64,000 nt of DNA, taken from a virus. Where the stretch lies: positions 43,395-107,394 of IMG/VR virus record IMGVR_UViG_3300042865_000182; one strand, 5' to 3'. Positions 31,101-38,400 of the stretch are shown one piece after another. The notes beneath the pieces were generated by a model. That model was given only the letters and a program-made list of their open reading frames with translations, searched no databases and was not told where the DNA came from. The translations under genes and the position numbers were made by a program. How positions within the stretch are numbered: the stretch's first letter is position 1; every line of letters begins with the position of its first letter.

Positions 31101-32443
31101 CAAATGAGTCTATTCTTGGGACATTTTATGATAATGAAATTATAACACAGTTGATAGAACCATTATTCCCACTAAAGAATAATCCAACTGTAACTAAAGC
31201 TATCATAACATTATTAACTAAGAAAGCTTCAGAAGTAAAAAATATATTTGGTTATGGGGATGACGGTAAAAGAATGTTTATTAGTCAATATAAAAATGGA
31301 TTAGTAAATTATCTTTTCCAGAATGCCATGTATAATTATACTAGGTCTGATAATAATTTATTAGATATTCCATCAGAGCTTATTGATAAATACTTTACTG
31401 GTGATGTCTTCTTCCAAAACTTAGATTACTCTTTTGCTGATGATATTCTTACTCTTATAGAACAGAACCCAAGCTTAAAAGAAAAATATAATATACTGTA
31501 TCAATTAGCTAAACCAGAATTAAAAGAGGGTCAACAGATACTTACATTGAATGACAATAAGCTTTTAAAGAGTGGTGCATTGGCTGAAAGCTATTATACT
31601 AACTTGAAAGAACTTGCGGATCCCAATGTTAAAAAATCATCTGATCCAGAAAAGAATCTTTACATAAGCAATATGTTCAAGCTGCTTCCATTGATGGCAA
31701 TATATCAGAATGGAGTAGGCTTTAGTAAGTATGGGTTTAATGAAGCATTACCATTTGATGACTTCTTAGCTATAATGCAACCAGTCTCTGCAGACTTTAT
31801 AGATAACAAGAATAAAAACACTGAGTTATTAAATGTATTCAATGGTATAAAAGAACCTAAGAATAGATTCTTCAGAAACTTTGTACAAATAAGACCAGAA
31901 GATGTAGTGATAAGAACTGAAGCTCCAATACAAACTCCAGGAAAAACAATAACTTATACACCAAAAGGACAGAAAACTCAGACTTATACAATCAGAGGAA
32001 ATCAAATCTTTAATAGTGCTGAGTTAGAAGTATTTAAAGGAGATAGTGTAGATAGAAACAAAATCTTTGCAAATCTTGCAGTATCTGAAGGCCGAGCAGT
32101 TGTTGTAGAGCACAACGGATCTAAATATGTGGTGAACAATAGAAATCAAATTATATCTGGAGACACTGGTAAAATGATGCAATGGCCAGAAAACAATGGT
32201 GATAGAGTTGCAATACTTAAAAAAGCTGAAGCTAAATTTAAACCAACTGAATTAGATGTTACAAGTGATACTGTTAAAGAAGCAGAAGAAACACCAACAC
32301 CTGCTGCATCTAACATAAATGCAAGAACTTTTGTATTAAATAGTACAGAATTCCAGTCTTGGATTAAGGGTGAATTATCAAAAAACCCTAACTTAGATGT
32401 CAATAAAGCATTAGATTATTATATTAAATGTAAAGGGTTATGA
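22196..32443 (+). CDS. crAss-type virion RNA polymerase fused to zincin-like domain (3415 aa)
   Basis: This giant protein should be the phage's multisubunit-like single-chain RNA polymerase. The catalytic double-psi beta-barrel loop is clear: GADFDVDKL with D2533, D2535 and D2537, preceded by RIPVQGLNSMEY and IIIPPSEIVAKSG, the pattern of crAss-like enzymes related to phi14:2 gp66. Residues about 2120-2210 (GQGWITFDAYRSLK, MHKFALAPMIP, QTGSKVG) probably form the other barrel region. At residues 1056-1060 HEAWH, with a downstream EEYLAEDF helix, marks a zincin metallopeptidase-like domain. Long coiled coils occur around 620-960. In this phage group the enzyme is carried in the capsid and injected to transcribe early genes in the host. 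phi14:2 gp66 is about 2180 residues, so this one is much longer. The start is 4 bases after the previous stop; the end overlaps the next gene by ATGA. Confidence 0.85.
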   Translation: MKITCALSQSQSEKLYKTIYKSLTEALKAEKPFSAQEYMANLFDKIADKKDEDTAVKFLQQVPSIIRTIAAKPAFDSLDIKLDPIKELSLKFKDETEGFNEVQKYFKPQVSQRAKLALIRANQNNALLAEQVDPPTEVKDPVRLRPFSSNVSTMQLLIPINPKDKDKLLKEENDPAKKRIFSAIETIKKEAVLSDSTDVLSPISFQGKTLKLKPILLTELRETHENQIDKTTLSEVIRAGAIKSQGTNKEGVEGLNRIALVITDESGNYLYFNEEGEMVTEEEGGGIVYQFMRDVRTDNGVYRLTNMYGSETSVKTPADIAEQMGITEEAARKLQQEEFKDLYKVKEATLKGNGPLLYLTGLTPGVKQSATQKNITLQNLRSLPFVTNATFKTITPKMIYGTKEIATITLNGQEYNLDRPNLPIEFANGERQPSQLIRKIAAALANPNISNQEKYEYVSQFLSDKASEYTRRHTLSYDEATDTLVFGYNEKTYKEGSGQKLSFINEELTGKESIIEDVLLNAASDDRGNMYSAKMTYNAKALNDNRYRDYDMETNTISDEFTPYIPFLETLPNSKVKISEENAPEFYNSHINFSIPDEFTKEIEADFKNPDPINVSETPVEPFEDIQAKIAEIETLEKEKQELLKTQKTYKDLLNQKWPISKYLKKPVDGKFDVVSATTTSDFNFKFKEYGKDYFFEIASAGLNAFEYKVISDKISQTTALSNIDEIIKPVTTELNSPKDGDNIVTIKPGVLKKEGNEYIVVTPAEVLYVKSEELNEPVEKVDTTEIDSRIAKAKQELAALEQPVGDKQAQIDEIEKRREKALFTPWVLQKNTTDVVILNKRERGKQIIDAAVKSGNSNLILKLIDLTSEGRSAETISKETGFNEDQVREIREYLGALTPGGFGISGAETENEQEDLERFNAWKQSIKEINAKAKEELDALEQAPVEQKWEWPPITQDDSINNATAPDNTTDPTDDFSDFMFRKGADLNGVTEEQIKAAEEWWNSSPLSKYLDFKTMVNIVNSDVYARFIGYASVLNGKYGGIEISRTGSMVDVYHEAWHAFSQIFLTKEQREKLYKEIAKQPGTFTLLDGTTVAFKDANYLQLEEYLAEDFRSYGIDQSTKKGQPTRNTLFRKILNFIRDLFSSRSTKDRLFKELYFAKSNPKFLKKYSPNIDTTSFKQLNRGVVSLTDPTIDALNRQDAELISNSIDSYISEIIDAAANARGNKSGSISMLLGDKNKQAFYTRVRKDFETKLANARTSYEAIQNDPEKAMDAAKLLNKIRIFQAALDNFGDAKGGLVKYHLENTTFNLLRQKYIEVEEEVETETPVENNVEDSISQTSTPEESQPESVIKDSKIGKKSLLDLASKETVYILKSLHKLENGKPVYNELGYKELANFTQSWNNLMRAVNGEKNPEKIYENIKQAGLEVYPEFKQLLNSKLPKPSEIIKADNVNDKISQNKLLTNFWQDVQKTRVTYLQTTIFENGIAEVTKASIETASLANKFEAKFKGDLTNDYVVRSTENNIPMLNMDKIVEDFGKDGVLITDKSFQFARAIGLYLDDLRMIKNELKKDQRSIQEYGLPYIYKTISDINKASKKQNLSSEGIEAITAFRLNPIRELMKGIPESVLGKEVSQKNKIDKILGLQAKYGVDSSNFAVLNAERNLVFEHIEDHSVSMIVFALNKATNMKELWTEGSEFEYLSYLNPKINSFTNRSQTINSLFDIASDMEKRVGRSLQLFVNSGTQLENGDGTNTTSLDAHGKFLQELHSMLKGGVQEFMRHASKSSSFGARVEGGVIGGVGKGSDTRLWVDLDKFALGTANNYLTKTHMIPYIAAELERINKFKSNKDLFKKYAGYNRPMPDGTMAGENFTAFDNVLTKETKDEILEKVTDPNMRLEDYLKTDPELAKKIANDVDAYFEFQTNDLLDFYEEAEYMSPDLLERLRLFNLSEDEATKVLMKAYAVNAWVHNFEMGNLFYGDLVQYNHEKEELHKRNTGSTSGGLKFRTDAAIKALLTDINSKVSYAATLPGMETLTYTGKFNTAILQDIERNSVYVKQIEEALRKDYEERFANSKMPKDKIQAEIDRRVQKEVAKYKGMEEGDGQGWITFDAYRSLKMASGQWSDVQEELFKKVINNEPVKASDIVEMFPAYKLQNYGHLADTALPVMAMHKFALAPMIPTMIKGSDLENLHMQMMKNNIQYVTFQTGSKVGSVTSEVNSKGKAVADKIYADEGQKSLLSSIKFTPNTIYLEYLKDVTQVPTSFKGKTVFATQLRKLILSNLYDRGILDKHSGLVKDYENTVDEYGNLLKMELLNDIGYEYKDGKYIGNFTEFLKVIQAELNRRDLPEHHVEFVNANPDNSLKTDLSLHLKSDDIEKILVALMEKRLVRQKIKGEALVQVSSAMTNGLWDNQVKFDKANEDEVRKFMGSNNLPFYNPTADGTSAMKVAIALQGDFVNLLNAKHNDGEPIGTRERLNEMIKDDKWMAENGKSVSLSAVRIPVQGLNSMEYMQVWEFLDPAAGNIIIPPSEIVAKSGADFDVDKLTTFMPAISKDGKFIESELDNEAIKRLISDNKETPEGKAMISRVISQQKAALENKLITSINNILRLPENYAALVRPNDTYLLKDDVADVLEDKVTDYNRFNNYHGEPQRPGAKAKRSISPTRTLEPLYNLHKHDANMIGKAVLGLVAIYNALHPIYNSLDAKMPKQYLDTYYDKGLGKYVEGKNPISSRMFMPHNKTAEGNISLSDIYTADGVDLISDLYSQLINGAVDVEKDAWIFFIQGNMELAPMLLTMFKAGVPREYAIKFLSQPMIREYAKELRLLGGSYADLVADPLEDTKTGKNKRAAISVLERFGVINAPSYLKSDLKTHMALSALTKKSGVLNEEGQFDVALLDKMLEEDVSTDTYKNQQLAVFLHFLEMQNQFSGFQDLLRLSNPDTTTSKTTQEILLRKTLLNDIMKNSKVDPSLVSKLTNESILGTFYDNEIITQLIEPLFPLKNNPTVTKAIITLLTKKASEVKNIFGYGDDGKRMFISQYKNGLVNYLFQNAMYNYTRSDNNLLDIPSELIDKYFTGDVFFQNLDYSFADDILTLIEQNPSLKEKYNILYQLAKPELKEGQQILTLNDNKLLKSGALAESYYTNLKELADPNVKKSSDPEKNLYISNMFKLLPLMAIYQNGVGFSKYGFNEALPFDDFLAIMQPVSADFIDNKNKNTELLNVFNGIKEPKNRFFRNFVQIRPEDVVIRTEAPIQTPGKTITYTPKGQKTQTYTIRGNQIFNSAELEVFKGDSVDRNKIFANLAVSEGRAVVVEHNGSKYVVNNRNQIISGDTGKMMQWPENNGDRVAILKKAEAKFKPTELDVTSDTVKEAEETPTPAASNINARTFVLNSTEFQSWIKGELSKNPNLDVNKALDYYIKCKGL

Positions 32444-35400
32444 GTAAGTGTTTAAATGTACGTGACAGAAATGTTGCTAGGCTTATTAAAGATTTTGGTG
32501 AAACTACAGTGTCTCAATTAGTTGAGTCATATTTTGGTGATGAAGTCCCAACTTATGATGAGTTTATAGCAAACAAAGATGTTAAAGAACAGCTTAATAT
32601 AATTCCTATATCTAAAGTAAAAAATGAAATTGGAACTAGTTTCTCAAAACAATTAAGCACTGACAGAATAATACAACTAAAACAAGCTATCTCAAAGGCT
32701 AACAATAAAAATTACAAAGCGGGTAATCCTGAAGTGTATATGCTTGTTAATTACCAAAGAGTTGGTGAAGCAGATTTATATACATGGGGTCTTAGAAAAG
32801 TTGCGGGAACTCTTGATGTGGAAGCTAAGATAGAAAGAGCTAAAGCAATGGTAAGAGAAAGCATTACTCCTGTTAGTGATCTAGAGAAAATGATAGAAAA
32901 TGATCAGCATTTTCTACCGGAAGAAGACTTTGAAATAGGTGATGAGCAATTAGAGAATGAGAGACAAGCATTAGAGATATTAAAACAAGATGCTGAAAGA
33001 GCTGGGCTTGACTATGATGACAGATATCTTTATGAAGAAAGAGATGAGATGGTTACACCTCAACCTGTTTCCGGAATCTTTGACAGACTAAAAGACAAGT
33101 TACAACAACTTTACCCTGCTATTACACTTGATATAAGTAACAACCCAGTATGGGAAAAAGGAACACAGATATTAAACCAGCAAGAGTATAATAATGAAGT
33201 TGCTTTTAGAATTAAAACTGTAGACTTACTTACCTCAAGAAAAGCTGATGAAGTATTTGCAAAAGGTCTTAAGAATAAATGGCCTTTGGATAAAATGCTT
33301 ACTGAGCTTCAGGTACCTAAACAACAGAAACAACTTATAGATAGTGTACTAAAAGACATGCCTTACTTTGAAGGTATACCTTTTAATGCTCAAATAGCTT
33401 ATGCTATTGCTGATACTTATACTTATACTCTTGAGATTAATACTGCTACAGAAGATAAAAGACAATGGGGAGATTATTTTGATAATGATCAACCTTTTGA
33501 TAATGAAAGGTTTATTTTAAATGATTCAAGATACTCAGTTAATTATGATGAAAATACTTTTTATGGTTATTTAAAAGATGGTTTAGAAATTACTAAAGAA
33601 GAATTTGATAATGCTCAAAAAGAAGCATTTGTAAAATATAAAGCTAATGAAAACACAATTAGACCAACTTCATATTATGATAACCTAACAGTTCCTGGTG
33701 GTACTAACTATACAGAGAATGAAATAGCAACACCTGGTATAACCCCAAACATTAAAGGACATGCTCAGTTTGCTACAAAAAATGGTATAGGTTGGTTTAG
33801 AAGTGATAATAAAGTAGATGGAACTTCTTTAGGACTAACATCTGCTCAATTAGCTAATATGCCAGAAGAAGACATTGCTAAGTTTACTGATAATACTAAA
33901 ACCCGCAGAATACTAGAAGTACAATCTGATTTATTCCAGAAAGGTAGAGATAGAGAAGATTTAACTAATCAAGAATTTCCAGATGATAATGACTATGAAT
34001 ATGCTTATGCAGAAAGTTTTGAGGAAGCAGAAGAACTTGAAGCAGAAGGTTGGGAAAAATTTGGGTCTACAGAAGATGGTGGTATACAATATATAAGACT
34101 TAAATCAGATGCTGTTTTAAAAAATAAAAAAGAAAGACAAACCTCATCAAATCAATTTCTACAACTCTTAAACAAAGACAACAACTGGGTAAACTTCTTT
34201 GTTAAATCTATCATACAAGATAGTGCTAAGAAAGGTTATGAGAAAGTATTGTTTCCTAAAGGTGATACAGCTAGTAAAGTTGAAGGGCATGAAACTTTAG
34301 AAAATTATAAGAGAGAAAAGCTAAAAAGGATTGAATTTTTAGAAGATAATAAAGAAATATTAAGTAATACTAAACCTTACAAGATAGGAGATTATTTTGA
34401 TAGAGATGTTGAAAATTTACCAGAAAATGAAAGAGTTAACTATAATAAAGTAGAAACTCAAGAAGAAGTAGATTTACTAAATGAAGAACTATCTACAGAA
34501 GGTATAGATAATGAAATTAATCAACTTAAAAAAGAACTTGCAGATATTGAAGGTCCTCAAGGATTTGGTGCTTTAAGACCTATCTATAACTTTTATGAAA
34601 ATACTGTATCTAATGTTCTTAAAAAACAAGGTTATACTCCGGAAGTAATTACTGATGAGTATGGTAATCAGTGGAATCAAGTTACTGTAAATCAAGTAAG
34701 AGACTTACAAAATATATTACTCCAAAGAAATGAGGCTGACAGAATTATAGGACAAGCTAATATAAAAGCTATGTCTGTACTTCTTGATGCAGTAAATCAA
34801 AAAGAAGATACACTTCCTCATGAATATGCTCATCACTATATTGCATGGTTTAGAAATACTCCATTAGTGCAAGAAGCTATAAGCAAATGGGGTAGTGAGG
34901 AAGCTTTAGTACAATCTATTGGAGAACAAGCTGTTGCTCAAAAAGGTGAAGCTTGGGGCTGGTGGAAAAAGTTTACAGAATGGGTAATGAGTTTATTTGA
35001 TAACTTATCTACCAAAGATAAACAAGAACTAACTAATATACTTACTGATGCATTCTTACAGGGTGTAGATTTACAGACCGGTAAAATTGGTATATCTGCA
35101 GAAAGAAGCCGTGAGCTAGCTGCACAAGCATCTGGTATTTTTAATCAGACCATAGAAGGTTCATTTGATGAACAGATACAAAATATACCAGGAGAATATA
35201 GCCAGCAAGCTATAGATACTGAGTTAGATAGAAGAATTGAGTCTCAGAGACAAATGGATACAGAAGAAGCTTCTGTTGATGATACCTTGAACCAACTTGA
35301 TCCAGATAATCAAAAAACAATTTTAACAGCTACAGCATTTGCTGAAAAATTAGCTGATGCAATTGGAGCAGATTATAAATTTGTATCTGAAGCAGAGGCT

Positions 35401-38400
35401 GAAGCTATTCTTGCTAATTCACCAACACCATATGGCGGTCAATCTGGATTTTATCATGCTAATACAGTTTACTTAGTAAAAGGTAGATTGTCTTTGGATA
35501 CTGTACTTCATGAGTTTGCACATCCATTAGTTAAAGGCATACTAAAAGATAACCCTAAGTTATTTAATAACTTATATGCCGCACTTGCAAGTACACCAGA
35601 AGGTCAAGACATAATTGAAAGAGTAAGACAAGAGTATCCAAATCTTGAAGAGGGTAGTGATAGATTTAAAGAAGAAGCTATAGTAACTTCATTAGAGATA
35701 AAAGCTGCTTCTAAAGTAAATGACAATTCTCCATTTGGTAAATTCATTAAAAACTTAATGTTTGCTATTAAAAAAGTACTGAGAAACATGTTCAGTACTA
35801 AGAATGGTAATGCTATAAACTTAAATAAGTTAAGTGAGAAAACTACACTTAACCAGTTAGCTGAGATGTTAGCTAATCCAGAGTTTAAGGTTATGAATAT
35901 GGAGCTTATACCTTCAGACATTGCAGAATTTAAAAATGAAATTACTGCAAAAATTGAAGAGCTTAAGAATGTCCCTAAAGATAAACTACAGGAAACAATA
36001 GATAGAATATATACAGATACATTAAACCAGCTTAATACACTTAAGCAAGCTCCATTTAAAGTAAAGCAAGAGTTACTTAGTGCAAAAGGTACTAAGATAT
36101 TAGCTTACATCAGAGAGGAGTTGGAAAAATATCAAACTGTAAATGTAAGACCTCAGGATGTAGATCCTGAAAATGTAATCAATGCTATTGCTGACTATGA
36201 GACAGAAATGAGATTAAGATCATTAGCTCTCATCAATTCACTCAATGAACTTAAAGTATTTACAGATAGTATTAAAAACATACTTGATGATCTTAAGAAT
36301 TCTAAAGACAAGAATACCAATGCTAATATATCTAAAGTAGTATATTACAAAGGATTCTTAAAGAGTCAATTGAGAATGCTTGAGGATTTAAAAGATATAC
36401 CTGATCTAGATAGAGATGGGGAATTTTTTAGAAAGATAAATTCTATTGGTGACAGTATCCGGGATGCTGAGAAAAAAATCTATGATATAGAATTTAATTT
36501 TATCAGTGAGTTTTTTAATAATGAAACAGACTTAATGGCTAGTGCTGTTGAAAATACTTTTAGAGATAGAGTTACTTTACTATTAAAGGCTGAAGGGATT
36601 GAGGAGTCAGAGATTGAAAAGTTTATTGAAAAAGTAGTTAATAATCCTGATGGTACAGAAATGACTGTTAAAGACATTGAGTTACCAATATCTTCTAGAA
36701 GAGCTAAATATATTGTAGATGCTGCTAAAGAGTATTATTTTAAAAGACTTGGTAGACAACAGATTGAAGAATATCTGAGAGGAGAAAGAGGAGATTTAGG
36801 ATTTTTCACTGCTTGGATAACACCATATTCAAACATGGATGATCCTATCACAGGTGGATTTGTAAAGTTCATTAAAGAAAAAATGAATGATGCAATGATG
36901 AGAAGTCAGAACCAAGCTAATGATATAACTTTAAAACTATTACCATTACTTAATGCTGTTGGATATAATCCAGCTAGAACTAATCAATTAGGAGACATGT
37001 TGTTGTTTACTGATAAAGTAGGTTTTACAAATAATAATGGTGTTTATGAAGAGAAAGATGTGCTTACTTTTATAAACAAGTTCAAAAATTATAGGGCTGA
37101 TAGGGCAAGATTACAGAATGATTTTGATTTAGCTAAGTCTAAAAAAGATCAAGTTAAAATGAAAGAAGCTTATGATGCACTTGAAGCTTTTGATGAGAAA
37201 TACATGCATAGAAAGTTCACTAAGGAATACTATGATATACAAAAGATTTGGAAAACAGGAGCTGTTGTAAAAAATCCATTTACCGGGGAAGAAGTAACTG
37301 TAGGTGCAAAAGTGGCATTTGATTCTTTCTTAGAAAGACAGGAGTTATTAAATAAAATGAATACTCTTAAGAATGTTCACTTCTTAGAACTTGAAGACTT
37401 GTATGAGCTTGGGGATTCAGAAGAACAAACAAAGCTTGAGTACAATAGATTGTTTGATATTTATAATCTAGATGGTAAACCAAAAACTGGTGAAGAGCTT
37501 GAAAGAGTTTTGCTTAGAAAAAAACACAGAGAGTTATCAAGAAACATGTATGACTACTCTCCGGATACAGACAGGTTGCAAAAAGACTTAGATAACTTTC
37601 ATCAAAAACTTTTAGCTAGAAATATCAACCCTGAAGATGCTCCAGCTGAAGGAGAAACAATGAATAAGTATCAGAAAGAGATGGATAGATTCTTTAGAAA
37701 GAATTTAAAAACAGCATATACTTCTGATTACTATAAATCTAGACAACAAATCTTTGAGGATATAAGAAAGATAACTGAGAAAGCTGGAGTAAAATCTAAA
37801 GTAGCATTAGAGTTATCTGAATTATATAAAGAGAGATATAGACTTGCAAATTCTACTGCAGATGCTAATGGGCAGCCAAATGGGCTAAACTTTACAGCAA
37901 ATCAAATTGATTTACTTAGAGATATAGAAAATAAGATAGTTGCATTAGAGGAAAGCTATAACAAAAAAACAGGTCTGACAAAAGAGGAGACAGCAAGACT
38001 GCAATCTTATATGAATAAGGTTGCTATAAAGGTTGCATTAACACCAGAAGAGAACCAAGACTTCATGACTCTGTATAAAACCAAAAATGAAATGGGTCTT
38101 ACAGAGCTTGAGATGCAAACACTAAATAGTAAATTTGCTGAGTTAGCTGCATTGAGTGTTAAAGAACCTACTGACTATTATATTGAAGCATTTAATTATG
38201 CATTAAGAAATACTGGTCTTCCTGAGATTACAGTAGAAAATGCAGATACTTGGATTAATTCTGATTACTTAACCCAGGCATTAGCAAAAGATAAAGACTT
38301 TGCTCAATGGTACACAAGAAATCATGTTGAAAAACAGATTTATGTGAAAGGTGAAGGTATGGCTAATAAAAACTTTAGACTGAATGTTTGGACAATAACC

